64,000 nt of DNA from Chitinophaga varians (GCF_014529945.1 NZ_JACVFB010000001.1:1-64000); one strand, 5' to 3'. Counted from the first letter of the stretch, positions 1-9,061 are shown. Notes: generated by a model from the letters alone, not told the origin. Numbers and translations: made by a program.

Positions 1-137
1 CTTAATCTTTCTTTGTTATTCTTGATCTCTGTTTATCATTCTTAATCTTTCTTTGTTATTCTTAATCTCTGTTTATCTTTCTTAATCTCTGTTTAATCAT
101 TCTTAATCTTTCTTAATCTTTCTTAATCTTTCTTTGG
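1..137. repeat. Degenerate 20-bp tandem repeat, pyrimidine-rich
   Basis: About seven units of roughly 20 bases alternate between two variants, CTTAATCTTTCTTTGTTATT and CTTAATCTCTGTTTATC plus a few bases, then collapse into shorter CTTAATCTTT units. It lies downstream of the susD-like gene and holds no open frame worth calling. The left end may continue outside the window. It resembles the second pyrimidine-rich tract at 5278-5376. Confidence 0.85.
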
Positions 138-194
138 TAGTATAAAACACCATCTCTTTGCGCCCTTAATTTTTACTTAGCGCTCTTTGCGTGA

Positions 195-1589
195 TCAGTA
201 ACCGCGGTTTTGCGTCAGCCTTGGATTACGGCCCAGCTCCCGCAAGGGTATAGGCCATAGCGTTTGATCGGCACTGATGCCCAGCACGGCGGTAGCGCGA
301 CCGGTACGTGCCAGATCATAGAAGCGGTGGCCTTCGAAGGCCAGTTCTTTGAACCGTTCGTTTTCAATGGCGATGGTCAGGTCAGCATCTGTTTCGCCGG
401 CAGCAGGAAAATCAAAGGCGGAAGGAGCGGTGGTGGGCTGACCAAAGGCACGGCGGCGGATGATGTTGAGCATCTCTACGGCTTCGGCATGGTTACCCAG
501 TTTGTCCAGCGCTTCGGCTCTCACCAGGATAATATCTGCCAGCCGCAACGCGATAAGGTTCGGCTCTGTACCGTTGGTCAGCCTCACGTATTTGCTGACG
601 TAATTCACGGGTGTAGTGCCTGTAGAAACGCCAAGGCAGGCACTCCTGCGGATATCGCCAGCAGCATAGGCATTGAGGACCTTGTTGGTAGGCGCTATCT
701 GATAACTGCCCGTCTGCTGGCCAGCAGGGATGCCGTTAACAGGCATATAGAAGCTGTACAATCCATTGGCCTGCGCAGAAGAACTGACATACTGTATCTC
801 AAAGATGGATTCTGTACTGTTTTTACCACTCACGGTAAACATGTTGCTGTAGGCGGTACTACCATTCACCAGCGCGTAAGTAGTATTGTTCATCACATCC
901 TGTGCCTTGATGGCGGCGGAATCATATTGCTTCATGCTGAGGTAAGCTTTGGCGAGTAGCGCTTTGGCGGTGCCCTGCGTGGCTCTTCCGCGTGTGTCGG
1001 CGCCGGCGGCAAAGCTGACAGGAAGTGACGATTCTGCGATGGTCAGGTCTGCAATGATCTGTCGGAAGATAACGTCCACGGGGGAACGTTCTATCGTAAA
1101 ATCTGCGTTAAAGGAATTGTAAGGCTGTGTCACCAGCGGTACCGGGCCGTAAGCTTTGATCAGGTTAAAGTAAAAGTAAGCCCGCAGACAACGTGCCTCT
1201 CCCAACAGCTCCTGTTTACGGTTGCCGGTAAACAGGCTGTCTTTCATGCCCGGCAGGTTTTTCAGCAGATCGTTGGCCCTGCCGATGCCGGTGTAGTTGT
1301 TCTGCCAGTAGGCGGCCACAATAGGATTATCTACCGGTATGCCATGTTGACTGAAGGGCGCATAGTTGATAAGCAGTGCGGTGGTGGCATCGGAACCGGC
1401 ATCAAAGGCCACCGGGAATTGCTGCGACAGCTGTTGTACGGCAGGATAGATACCTACGGCAGCGCTCTCGGCGTCGTTGGCGGTCTGCCAGAAATTATCT
1501 TCCGCAATGGTATATTCCGGCACCTGGTCCAGCACTTTAGTGCAGGAAGCGAAAGTTATAGCGAGTAAAATGAGTCCTGTTTTTTTCAT
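195..1589 (-). CDS. SusD/RagB family outer-membrane lipoprotein
   Basis: Predicted surface glycan- or nutrient-binding lipoprotein that works as the lid of the SusC-type transporter encoded just upstream. The 464-residue product starts with a lipoprotein signal peptide whose lipobox Cys is residue 16 (ITFASC). The N-terminal half looks like the SusD TPR-type domain. The C-terminal half carries typical RagB/SusD motifs such as ADIILVRAEAL and NIIRRRAFG, followed by ENERFKELAFEGHRFYDLAR. Length is usual for the smaller SusD proteins. It follows the susC-like gene by 10 bp and must be co-transcribed with it. The substrate cannot be read from sequence, since no glycosidase is in this locus. Confidence 0.95.
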   Translation of the reverse strand: MKKTGLILLAITFASCTKVLDQVPEYTIAEDNFWQTANDAESAAVGIYPAVQQLSQQFPVAFDAGSDATTALLINYAPFSQHGIPVDNPIVAAYWQNNYTGIGRANDLLKNLPGMKDSLFTGNRKQELLGEARCLRAYFYFNLIKAYGPVPLVTQPYNSFNADFTIERSPVDVIFRQIIADLTIAESSLPVSFAAGADTRGRATQGTAKALLAKAYLSMKQYDSAAIKAQDVMNNTTYALVNGSTAYSNMFTVSGKNSTESIFEIQYVSSSAQANGLYSFYMPVNGIPAGQQTGSYQIAPTNKVLNAYAAGDIRRSACLGVSTGTTPVNYVSKYVRLTNGTEPNLIALRLADIILVRAEALDKLGNHAEAVEMLNIIRRRAFGQPTTAPSAFDFPAAGETDADLTIAIENERFKELAFEGHRFYDLARTGRATAVLGISADQTLWPIPLRELGRNPRLTQNRGY

Positions 1590-1599
1590 GTCTGCTGCT

Positions 1600-4500
1600 T
1601 TAGAAGTTCAGGTTTAATCCGGCCATAAAGGTGCGGGGCTGCGGCTGCACGGCCCAGTCGATGCCCAGCTGTGAGTTCTTAACGGACTGGTTCTGTGATT
1701 CGGGATCATACCCGGAATAATTGGTGATCAGGAAGAGGTTCTGGCCACTTACATACACGCGCGCGCTGCTGATACGTACACGCTTCAGCAAAGCCGTGGG
1801 GAACGTATAGCCGACGGTGATATTCTTCATTCGAAGGAAGGAGCCGTCTTCCACAAAACGCTGGGAGACCTCGCCGTTGGTGAGACTGCCCGGTGTTACA
1901 GGATCGTTGAAGATGGCTTTGGGCACATCGGTTTGGGTGTTGGTAGGTGTCCAGCGGTTCAGCGTTTTGGCGTCACCGTTATTATAGTTGCTCATGCGTT
2001 CCAGCATGCTGCGGGTCTGGTTGTATACCTTATTGCCGTACGACCAGTAGAGGAAGAAGCTGAGATCTACCCCTTTATAACTGAACGTGTTGGTAAGGCC
2101 GCCGGTGAAGTCGGGGAGGGCATTGCCCAGGATAACCCGGTCGGCAGCGGTGATCTTACTGTCTTTATTAATGTCATCATAGATCATATTACCGGTGGCC
2201 GGGTCTACGCCTTTGTTACGGTAACCGAAGAAAGAGCCCACGGGCTCGCCTACACGGAAAATGCTGGTAGGCTGACTGGTATAGAAGGAGCCAGGCAGAC
2301 TTTCAGTGAAATCGGAACTGGAGGGGTCGCCGGCCACGGTTTCAGGCAGACTGGTAATTTTATTGCGGTTGAAGTAGAGGTTGAAGTTGGTGTTCCAGGT
2401 GAACTTACCCCTGATATTTTCTGTGTTGATGCCTATTTCCAGGCCTTTGTTCATGAGTTGTCCGATGTTGGCGCCGTTGGTACGGTTAAAGCCGGAGGTA
2501 TAGGGGAGTTCCAGTTTAAAGATCAGTCGGTTGGTGATTTTTCGATAGGCTTCTACGGTAACGTTGATGCGACTATCGAGGAAACTCATGTCCAGCGCCA
2601 GGTTGGTGGCGGTGGTGGCTTCCCAGCTAAGGTCGCGGTTAGAGAGGGAGGTAGGGGCAATGCCTGCGGCGGCGCCGTAGTTGTAGCCGGTAGAGTAGGT
2701 GGCCAGCGAGGGGAAGTCGCTGCCAAGACCTTCATTGTTGCCGGTAACGCCTACGCTGCCACGCAGTTTCAGGTCGCTGAAGAAACGCTGGTCCTTCATG
2801 AACTGCTCGTTGATAATACGCCATGCGGCGGAGACGGAGGGGAAGAAACCGTATTTTTTGTTGGCGCCGAAGCGGGAGGAGCCATCTGTACGCAATACGC
2901 CCTCCAGCAAATAACGGTCGTCATAATTGTAGCTCACCCGGCCGAAATAGCTCACCAGTCCCCATTTGGAGCGGTAGTCCAGTGGGGAGAAAAGGTTGGT
3001 GAAGCCGGTAACGGCCTCAATAATATCCGTAGAATTGGTATTGCCCGACACACCGATACGGCGCACATTGGCTTCCTGTGCGCTCTGTCCCAGCAAGGCA
3101 GTGAGTTTGTGTTTGCCACGGAGTGTAGGCGTATACGAGAGGGTGTTTTCATTCACCCACAGAAACTGGGAGAAGACGGACACGAAGCCGGTGGCAGGCG
3201 ACTGGTTGTTGACCAGCTTGGACTGGTAACGGTCGTCCGTTACCTGCTGGTTGTCGAAACCGAAGCTGGTCCTGAATTTCAAGCCGGGAATGATGGTGTA
3301 TTCGCCGTACAGGTTGCCGATGTAGCTGTCCACACCAGACTGAAAACGAAGGGAATTGGCAATCATCACCGGATTGGTCCAGCGGCGGTTAGGGTCCGTA
3401 TAAAAGGTGCCGTTGGAATTGTAGATCGGATCGTTGGGATTTTCGATGAGTGCCAGCGCCAGTACGGACTGTCCGGAGAAGCTGTTGTCCATACGATTGT
3501 TGGTGGAATGTACGCCTGTAAGATTGACGCCGATTTTTATTTTATCGGTGGCCATGAAATCGAAGTTGACGCGGCCGTTGACCCGTTTGAAATGCTGCAC
3601 GCCTACAATGGTGCCGGTTTGGTCGAGGTAGCCGACAGACACATAGTGAGAGGTGCGGGGCGTACCACCGGCAATAGACAGGTTGTAATTAGACACCGGG
3701 GCAGTACGGAAAATGGCGTTCTGCCAGTCCGTGTTCCTGCCCGTTTTCACGATGGTCGGATCTGGCGGAAGGCCCGCATTGGTGCGGGATTCGTTGAACA
3801 GGTCCACGAACTGGTCACCATTTAGCAGTGGCAGTCTTTTGGGTACATCCGACACGCCGGTGTACATGCTGAAATTGAAGCGGGACTTCCCTTCGGCGCC
3901 TCTTTTGGTGGTGATGAGGATAACGCCGTTGGCGCCTCTGGAGCCATAGATGGCGGTGGCGGCTGCGTCTTTCAGTATTTCCACCGACTGGATATCGTTG
4001 GGGTTGATGTTGTTGGTAGCCGTGATCCTTTGCCCATCGCCGGAAATGCCGTATTGCGCAGCGGGCAGGTTGCTCATAGGAACGCCGTCTATGATGTAGA
4101 GCGGACGGTTTTCTCCGAAGAGGGAGCCGTTGCCACGGATACGGATATACGTTTCATCGCCGGGGGCGCCGGAGTTCTGTACTACCTGCACGCCGGGAGC
4201 CTTCCCTTGCAGGGCAGCATCGAGATTAGTGACAGCCACGCCGGTCAGTTCGCTGCCTTTAATAGAAGAAACGGACGATGTCAGGTTTTTTTTCTGCTGG
4301 GTGCCGTATCCCACCACTACCAAGTCGTTCAGGGAATTGCTTTTTTGTTGCAGTACGATGTACAGCGTCTGTTGTCCGTTGACCGCCACTTCTTTCGACT
4401 CAAAGCCGACGGAGGTGCAGAGCAGTATACTGTTGTGCCCCGGTACGGACAAGGTGTAGTTCCCCTGTGCATCAGTGGTGACGCCGGTAGCGGTGCCCTT

Positions 4501-4953
4501 GACCCGGACACTGACACCCGGCAGCGGTTGACCTTTATCGTCCGTAATTTTTCCAGATACAGGCAGGCGGGCGGTCTGCGTCAGATTGTCCGCTGCCGAT
4601 GGGGGACCGCTTTCCCTGCGTGTCACCACCACAATTCTGTCTGTGATCTGATAGGTCAGGGACAGTCCGTCGAGAAACGATTTCAGCACCTGGTCCAGCG
4701 GCGCGTCCTTACATTCCAGTGATACGCTTTTGTACGACGCAGCAGATTCACCGCGCCAGATGAAGGAATAACCTGTCTGCTGTTTCAGTGTGGAAAACAC
4801 TTTCTCCAGCGGTACATTTTTCAGTGAGACAGTCACTTTTTGTGCGAAGCCGGCTGTACCTGCCAGCAGTAGTGCTAAGGTCAGTATCGCCCACAACGGC
4901 CTGGCCGGCTGTTTCTTCACAGCTGTGGGAATGCGCGTGGCAAGGAATTTCAT
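1600..4953 (-). CDS. SusC/RagA family TonB-linked outer-membrane transporter with STN domain
   Basis: Predicted 1117-residue TonB-dependent outer-membrane importer. A signal peptide ends near residue 38 (GFAQ). An STN secretin/TonB short N-terminal domain follows (about 60-112), then a CarboxypepD_reg-like domain (about 131-215), the plug with the SusC signature VVVGYGTQ and ATAIYGSRGANGVILITTKRG in two stretches, and a long beta-barrel ending in Phe (AGLNLNF). In this family the STN domain signals to a FecR anti-sigma factor, and both the FecR and ECF sigma genes lie directly upstream. The locus is therefore likely induced by its own substrate through trans-envelope signalling. Confidence 0.96.
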   Translation of the reverse strand: MKFLATRIPTAVKKQPARPLWAILTLALLLAGTAGFAQKVTVSLKNVPLEKVFSTLKQQTGYSFIWRGESAASYKSVSLECKDAPLDQVLKSFLDGLSLTYQITDRIVVVTRRESGPPSAADNLTQTARLPVSGKITDDKGQPLPGVSVRVKGTATGVTTDAQGNYTLSVPGHNSILLCTSVGFESKEVAVNGQQTLYIVLQQKSNSLNDLVVVGYGTQQKKNLTSSVSSIKGSELTGVAVTNLDAALQGKAPGVQVVQNSGAPGDETYIRIRGNGSLFGENRPLYIIDGVPMSNLPAAQYGISGDGQRITATNNINPNDIQSVEILKDAAATAIYGSRGANGVILITTKRGAEGKSRFNFSMYTGVSDVPKRLPLLNGDQFVDLFNESRTNAGLPPDPTIVKTGRNTDWQNAIFRTAPVSNYNLSIAGGTPRTSHYVSVGYLDQTGTIVGVQHFKRVNGRVNFDFMATDKIKIGVNLTGVHSTNNRMDNSFSGQSVLALALIENPNDPIYNSNGTFYTDPNRRWTNPVMIANSLRFQSGVDSYIGNLYGEYTIIPGLKFRTSFGFDNQQVTDDRYQSKLVNNQSPATGFVSVFSQFLWVNENTLSYTPTLRGKHKLTALLGQSAQEANVRRIGVSGNTNSTDIIEAVTGFTNLFSPLDYRSKWGLVSYFGRVSYNYDDRYLLEGVLRTDGSSRFGANKKYGFFPSVSAAWRIINEQFMKDQRFFSDLKLRGSVGVTGNNEGLGSDFPSLATYSTGYNYGAAAGIAPTSLSNRDLSWEATTATNLALDMSFLDSRINVTVEAYRKITNRLIFKLELPYTSGFNRTNGANIGQLMNKGLEIGINTENIRGKFTWNTNFNLYFNRNKITSLPETVAGDPSSSDFTESLPGSFYTSQPTSIFRVGEPVGSFFGYRNKGVDPATGNMIYDDINKDSKITAADRVILGNALPDFTGGLTNTFSYKGVDLSFFLYWSYGNKVYNQTRSMLERMSNYNNGDAKTLNRWTPTNTQTDVPKAIFNDPVTPGSLTNGEVSQRFVEDGSFLRMKNITVGYTFPTALLKRVRISSARVYVSGQNLFLITNYSGYDPESQNQSVKNSQLGIDWAVQPQPRTFMAGLNLNF

Positions 4954-5051
4954 ATTTTTTTACTCGTGGATTTTATACATGAAGCAATCATAAAACGTGG
5001 ACGTTTTACCCAATACTATCCCGCACCGGGGGCCCCCGGCCATTTCTGGTT

Positions 5052-5071
5052 CCCAGGGCTAAAGCCCTGGG
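5052..5071. repeat. GGGCT/AGCCC palindrome, copy 1
   Basis: A 20-bp near-perfect palindrome, CCCAGGGCTAAAGCCCTGGG, in the spacer between the susC-like and fecR-like genes. Three more copies of the same motif occur in the window (5459-5477, 26254-26273, 26532-26551). It could form a short hairpin in RNA, but no clear T-run follows in either direction. Confidence 0.85.
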
Positions 5072-5277
5072 TTAAAAATATTTTAGCGGAAGAAGAGAGG
5101 TGTTTGTTCTGGCTTTACTATTTAGTTGTTTGGTGCTGGTTGCGCCAGCTGTTTGATTTTAGTTTGGATTAATTGTATGATTTTGGTTTGTGTTAGTTGT
5201 TTGATGTTGGTTAGCGGTGTACACTTTTATATTTTAAATCGATTGTTTTTTTAAAAATTTTTCGCTGTGTTAAACAG

Positions 5278-5376
5278 CATCTCCATCTGATCAATCTCCT
5301 TAATCTCTTCAATTTCATCCATCTCCTTCATCTCTTCCATCTCCTTCATCTCCTCCACCTCTTCAATTCCCTCCAT
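5278..5376. repeat. Pyrimidine-rich low-complexity tract (TCTCCTTCATC-like units)
   Basis: About 100 bases of repeated TCTCCTTCATCTCT-like units with strong strand asymmetry (C and T on the plus strand). On the minus strand it gives an artificial open frame of repeated Glu-Glu-Met-Lys residues, which I do not accept as a gene. It sits in the roughly 510-bp spacer between the susC-like and fecR-like genes; besides this tract and the palindromes I see no gene in that spacer. Confidence 0.8.
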
Positions 5377-5458
5377 CAGACGATAGCAGATCATCCTATA
5401 CAAATCCCCCTGTTCCAATCTCCGCTCGCCGATCAACAGCCTGAAAAACAAATCGTAG

Positions 5459-5477
5459 CCCGGGGCTTAGCCCTGGG
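5459..5477. repeat. GGGCT/AGCCC palindrome, copy 2, overlapping the fecR stop
   Basis: The sequence CCCGGGGCTTAGCCCTGGG is a one-mismatch version of the palindrome. The TAA stop of the fecR-like gene (5467-5469) and its last codons lie inside it, so the repeat supplies the end of the coding sequence. Confidence 0.8.
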
Positions 5478-6666
5478 ACCCTGGGGAGACGACAACAACG
5501 TTGCCGTTTATACGAAACCGGACCATCTTCGTCATCTCCAGTGCTTTTAGCAGGCGGGTGATCTCTTCATTCCGGGATACGATGCCTGAAAGGGAGATGC
5601 CGCTCATATCGCCGTCATATCTGACTTCCACATTGTACCAGCGGGCCACTTCCCGCATGATGTTGCGGATATTGGTTTCCTGAAAGTAGAACTCGCCGTT
5701 TTTCCAGCTGAGGGTTTCTTCCAGATTGGGTTTGCTGATGCTGAACGGACCGCCGGCAGGCGCCATGGTAGCTTGTTCTCCGGGGCGCAGCAGTTGTTTC
5801 TCTGCTCCGTTGCGGAGGTTGACGGCGCCTTGTACGAGGGTGGTCCGGATGGCGTTTTCATCCGGATAGGCCATCACGTTGAAGGCGGTGCCCAGTACTT
5901 GTATATCCAGTTTGTTGACCGTAACGGTGAATGGTTTACGGTCATCTTTAGCGATATCGAAATAGGCCTCACCGGATACTTCCACGTGCCGGCTGTCGGC
6001 TGCGAAGGTGGTGGGGTAGCGGATGGAGGAGGCGGCGTTGAGCCATACCCGTGAGCCATCGGGGAGGGTGAGCTGATACATGCAGCCATGCGGTGTTTGC
6101 ATGGTGTTGTACAGGACGCTGGCGTTGTTGCCGTCGGCCAATTGATAGGCCACCTGTCCGTTGGTGAGTTTAACGACGCGGGCGCTGCCTTGTTGGGCGA
6201 TGGTGCCGTTGGCGATGCTGTCGAGCGATACGCGGGAGCCGTCGCCCAGTATCAGCACGGGGTGTGCGGTGCCGGGTTTGACGGGTTTGTCGGCTGCGAA
6301 GGCCGTAGCGTATCGATGCCGGGAGGCAAATTTCCAGGTACCCCCTACCAGCAGGCCGAAGATGGCTGCCGCTGCGGCATATTTGAACCAGGGCCGGTAC
6401 ACAGGCGGTTTGCGTGTGGGCGGCAACATAGATAGCTGGGCATCTTGTTGCCGGGCTTTGAGCAGTATTTCATCCGCCATCTCTGCAGGGTCGTAGTCGG
6501 CGGCTTCGGCATAGGCCGGGTTACTGAAGGCTTCTTCCAGCAGGCGGGAAAGCAGGGCCTTATTGTCCCGTTCCATGGCCATCTGGCGGAAACGGTGTAT
6601 CTCGGCGGCATTAAGCGTGCCGTTCATATACCCTTTGAACAGTATTTCAAATGATGTGTCAGACAT
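5467..6666 (-). CDS. FecR family anti-sigma factor with DUF4974
   Basis: Predicted inner-membrane anti-sigma factor that relays the occupancy of the SusC-type receptor to the ECF sigma factor. The 399 residues show a cytoplasmic N-terminal region, one membrane segment at about 95-113 (YAAAAAIFGLLVGGTWKF), the periplasmic FecR domain (about 180-280, including SRVWLNAASSIRYP and VSGEAYFDIAKD), and the C-terminal DUF4974 domain (about 325-392, FYFQETNIRNIMREVARWY). It lies 92 bp after the sigma gene on the same strand. The final residues (PGSQG) and the stop are encoded by a dispersed palindrome, so the C-terminus may have been altered when that repeat arrived. Confidence 0.95.
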   Translation of the reverse strand: MSDTSFEILFKGYMNGTLNAAEIHRFRQMAMERDNKALLSRLLEEAFSNPAYAEAADYDPAEMADEILLKARQQDAQLSMLPPTRKPPVYRPWFKYAAAAAIFGLLVGGTWKFASRHRYATAFAADKPVKPGTAHPVLILGDGSRVSLDSIANGTIAQQGSARVVKLTNGQVAYQLADGNNASVLYNTMQTPHGCMYQLTLPDGSRVWLNAASSIRYPTTFAADSRHVEVSGEAYFDIAKDDRKPFTVTVNKLDIQVLGTAFNVMAYPDENAIRTTLVQGAVNLRNGAEKQLLRPGEQATMAPAGGPFSISKPNLEETLSWKNGEFYFQETNIRNIMREVARWYNVEVRYDGDMSGISLSGIVSRNEEITRLLKALEMTKMVRFRINGNVVVVSPGSQG

Positions 6667-6758
6667 GCGGATGCTGGTTTAAGGTCATCTGTTTTCCGGC
6701 TGTATCATAAAGGACGGAAAACAGGAGGGGGGTAAGACAGTGAAATGAAAAAATATTT

Positions 6759-7349
6759 TCAGGAAAATGCGATCAGGAGCACCAATAACGTGAAGATCCG
6801 TTCCGGATGGCGCTCGAGGTAGTCACGGATGCTGCGCAGGGCCCTGACGATATAGGTTTGGGAGCTTACAACGGAAATGTTCAGCTGCCGGGCGATCTGC
6901 GGATGACTGAGTCCCTGAAACCGGTGCAGGATAAATACTTCCTTCACTTTTGCGGGCAGATGTTCGATGGCTTTGCGGAGGGTATTCTCCAGTTCCCGGT
7001 ATTCCAGCCGGGCGTGAGCGTCCTGGAGCGGGTCGACCTGTAAATGGCCGGTCAGCGCATCCAGGTTGTCGGTGCGCAGCACTTTTCGGGACAGGAAGTC
7101 CATGATCAGATTGCGTGCACATACATAAATAAAAGTACCGGCGTTGTCTACCTCCGAAAGTTTCTGGCGGTTGTTCCACAGTTTCAGGAAGATATCCTGT
7201 GAGAGGTCTTTGGCCTGCTCCGGTGAACGGGTCAGACGTAATGCGGTTCCATACACCTGCGGCCAGTATTGCTGTACCAGCTGCCGGAAGCTGCGTTCAT
7301 CGCCGCTGGCAACGGCGAGCAACCATTGTTTTTCATTACCGTGGTCCAA
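6759..7349 (-). CDS. ECF RNA polymerase sigma-70 factor (Bacteroidota FecI-like)
   Basis: Extracytoplasmic-function sigma factor predicted to switch on the SusC/SusD locus. Region 2 (ERSFRQLVQQYW through NLIMDFLSRK) and region 4 (LPAKVKEVFILHRFQGLSHP, then a helix-turn-helix) are both present, with the hydrophobic C-terminal tail (TLLVLLIAFS) common in Bacteroidota members. The start is uncertain. An in-frame ATG at 7490 lies inside an inverted-repeat element and would add a junk N-terminus. I prefer the TTG at 7347-7349 just before DHGNEKQW, giving 196 residues, the usual ECF length. It is the first gene of the sigma-fecR-susC-susD set. Confidence 0.9.
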   Translation of the reverse strand: MDHGNEKQWLLAVASGDERSFRQLVQQYWPQVYGTALRLTRSPEQAKDLSQDIFLKLWNNRQKLSEVDNAGTFIYVCARNLIMDFLSRKVLRTDNLDALTGHLQVDPLQDAHARLEYRELENTLRKAIEHLPAKVKEVFILHRFQGLSHPQIARQLNISVVSSQTYIVRALRSIRDYLERHPERIFTLLVLLIAFS

Positions 7350-7411
7350 AAGTGGTGTCGTTGATATAACAGGAGCGTGGTATGAAAATAATACAAACAC
7401 CCGGTATTTAC

Positions 7412-7520
7412 AAATTACGAATGACGAATGACGATTGAGCGCTGTTTTACGGGGAGGTTGCCTGGTAATCTCTCCAATAGGTCCCCCCATTCGTCATTCG
7501 TAATTCGTCATTCGTAATTG
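7412..7520. repeat. Inverted-repeat element (GAATGACGAATGACG type), copy 1
   Basis: Terminal inverted repeats made of 8-base units (GAATGACG and its complement CGTCATTC) flank a core containing GCTGTTTTACGGG and GTAATCTCTCCAATAGG. The outer 15 bases, AATTACGAATGACGA (7413-7427) and TCGTCATTCGTAATT (7505-7519), are exact complements. A second copy with the same core lies at 47864-47985. It separates the divergent sigma-factor and 7541 genes and probably contains or disturbs their upstream regions. No coding capacity; it may be a non-autonomous mobile or REP-like element. Confidence 0.85.
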
Positions 7521-7540
7521 ATAAAGTGTATCTTGCTGCT

Positions 7541-8386
7541 ATGTTAACACTCGATGACAGGGCCTGGGAGTTCCTGAGCGGCCCGTTCGGTATCGATGAA
7601 AGTCTGCCGGAAGCCATTACTGAATTAAAGTCGGCTTATTCCAAAGAGCTGCTCGATGATATTATCTGGGAGCGGATCTACCATCAGAATACCTTATACG
7701 AAAATACGTTCGCGGCTATTCCGCACCTGCTGGAACTGGCGGCCAATGGCGCCGACCCGGAAATGCAGGCCGATATCCTCTGTAGTCTGGCGGTACTGAT
7801 CGCGGAAGATGTTAATCCGCCGCTGTCAGGTACCATTCCGCAGGAATTCAGCGATAACACCGATCTCACGGCGGAACAGATACGCAGTATCTATCATGAC
7901 TATCTGCAGGCACTGCGGCAACTGCCTGCGCTGTGCGAAGCGCTGATACCGGAAGTCCGGCTTCATATGGAAGAAGACGAGCGGAACTACTTCCTGGCGG
8001 CGATGGCCGTGGCACATGGACGAAGTGCTTTTGCCCGTGTTTTTATCCAATATAATGAGGGAGAAGAGTATATCGCGCATTGCGATGCCTGCGGCACAGA
8101 TACTTTTGTGTGGCCCGCAGCAAATCAACTGGTGCTTTACCGGGAAGACCCGGTGTTTCATAAGGAGCAGGAGGGAACGCCCATCACGCCTCACCCGGAT
8201 AAGACGCCGGCGTGGGACGGTAGGACGATCACCGATGAGAACATGTACGATTGGGGATATCATTTCCTTTGTCAGCTGGATATGCGCACGCTGAAGACGC
8301 GCTGGCCTTACCTGTTCGGTACGGCCTGCTGCCCGGGCTGCGATCAGCCACTGGACGTATTTAAAAGCATCCTCGCGGGAGTATAA
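7541..8386 (+). CDS. Hypothetical protein with two CxxC pairs
   Basis: Soluble, acidic protein of 281 residues, unrecognised. The ATG at 7541 (MLTLDDRAWEF) is preferred over an upstream in-frame GTG at 7526. The N-terminal two thirds are helical, with a HEAT-like feel (NTFAAIPHLLELAANGADPE, MQADILCSLAVLIAE). The C-terminal third carries two CxxC pairs, CDACGTD and CCPGCDQ, that could hold one zinc ion. No signal peptide or membrane segment. It is transcribed away from the sigma factor across the repeat element. Similar small HEAT-like proteins are often immunity or unknown-function proteins, but nothing here fixes a role. Confidence 0.8.
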   Translation: MLTLDDRAWEFLSGPFGIDESLPEAITELKSAYSKELLDDIIWERIYHQNTLYENTFAAIPHLLELAANGADPEMQADILCSLAVLIAEDVNPPLSGTIPQEFSDNTDLTAEQIRSIYHDYLQALRQLPALCEALIPEVRLHMEEDERNYFLAAMAVAHGRSAFARVFIQYNEGEEYIAHCDACGTDTFVWPAANQLVLYREDPVFHKEQEGTPITPHPDKTPAWDGRTITDENMYDWGYHFLCQLDMRTLKTRWPYLFGTACCPGCDQPLDVFKSILAGV

Positions 8387-8423
8387 TTATCATCATCCTA
8401 TAAAAATTGTTTAATCAGCCATT

Positions 8424-8855
8424 ATGACAAAAAAATTGTATCAGCAGATAGATAAGACTATCCTGCAAGGGCTGCCCAACCCTTCGAAAGAGAAATATGA
8501 AATGAAAATATAAGTGCCTGAATTCACTTTTCTCGGGGTACACGAACAGCCGGACTTCGCTAAACTGTACATCACTTTCTATCCCAAAGGCAAAATCATC
8601 GAACTAAAATCGCTGAAACTTTATGTTTATCATCTCCGGGATATCATCGTGTCTTACGAACGCCTGATCAACATCATATATGATCATATGATAGAAACTT
8701 TTCAGCCCGACAGGCTGCGGCTGACCCTCGTGTGCAACCCGCGCGGCGGCATCAGCTCCAAGCTGGTCATTGATTCCGACTGGAAAGACAGGGGCGGGGA
8801 GGAGAAATTCAAGGACTATCCTGAGCGGGACGATGAGTGGGGCATCCTCATGTAA
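8424..8855 (+). pseudogene. QueF-like (preQ1 synthase fold) gene with in-frame stop and missing catalytic Cys
   Basis: The ATG at 8424 opens a frame (MTKKLYQQIDKTILQG) that reads 29 codons to a TAA at 8511-8513 and continues in the same frame, starting at a GTG, for 113 residues. The continuous translation matches the QueF nitrile-reductase fold: PEFTFLG, QPDFAKLYITF, ELKSLKLYVYHLRD, SYERLINIIYDHM and NPRGGISSKLVIDSDW. In true QueF the stretch after PEFTSL is CPxTG with the catalytic Cys. Here it is GVHE, so the Cys is absent. Either the gene is broken by one substitution (AAA to TAA would do it), or only the 8514 GTG form is made, or the stop is a sequence error. Catalysis as QueF is doubtful. 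Confidence 0.65.
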
Positions 8856-8990
8856 ACGTCCTCTTTTTTTGTCTTCCTGCGCCGGTTGATATATATGTTT
8901 ATATTTCATGCGTTTTTCCGAATTTCCCGGTTATCATGAAACCTGTGCTGACAGCGTCTTTGAGTTATGTGCTAGTATGCAATTTTTTTG

Positions 8991-8998
8991 TATCTTCG
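8991..8998 (+). promoter_or_regulatory. Candidate -7 box of the cold-shock gene
   Basis: TATCTTCG, one base from the Bacteroidota consensus TAnnTTTG, lies 63 bp before the start of the cold-shock protein. I see no well-spaced -33 TTG. Confidence 0.35.
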
Positions 8999-9061
8999 GG
9001 GAAGGTAAATGACACCTTTAAAAAACTGAACAGGGAACCATTTACCGGCAAATGAAAAATT

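Noticed and set aside
1933-3825. 630-codon open frame antisense to the susC-like gene
   Set aside because: It is a shadow of the strongly biased codon use of susC; the translation has no domain character.
4788-4993. Plus-strand frames over the start of susC
   Set aside because: Overlapping shadow frames with no independent support.
5251-5451. 66-codon minus-strand frame rich in Glu, Met and Lys
   Set aside because: It is the translation of a low-complexity repeat; no start context or family.
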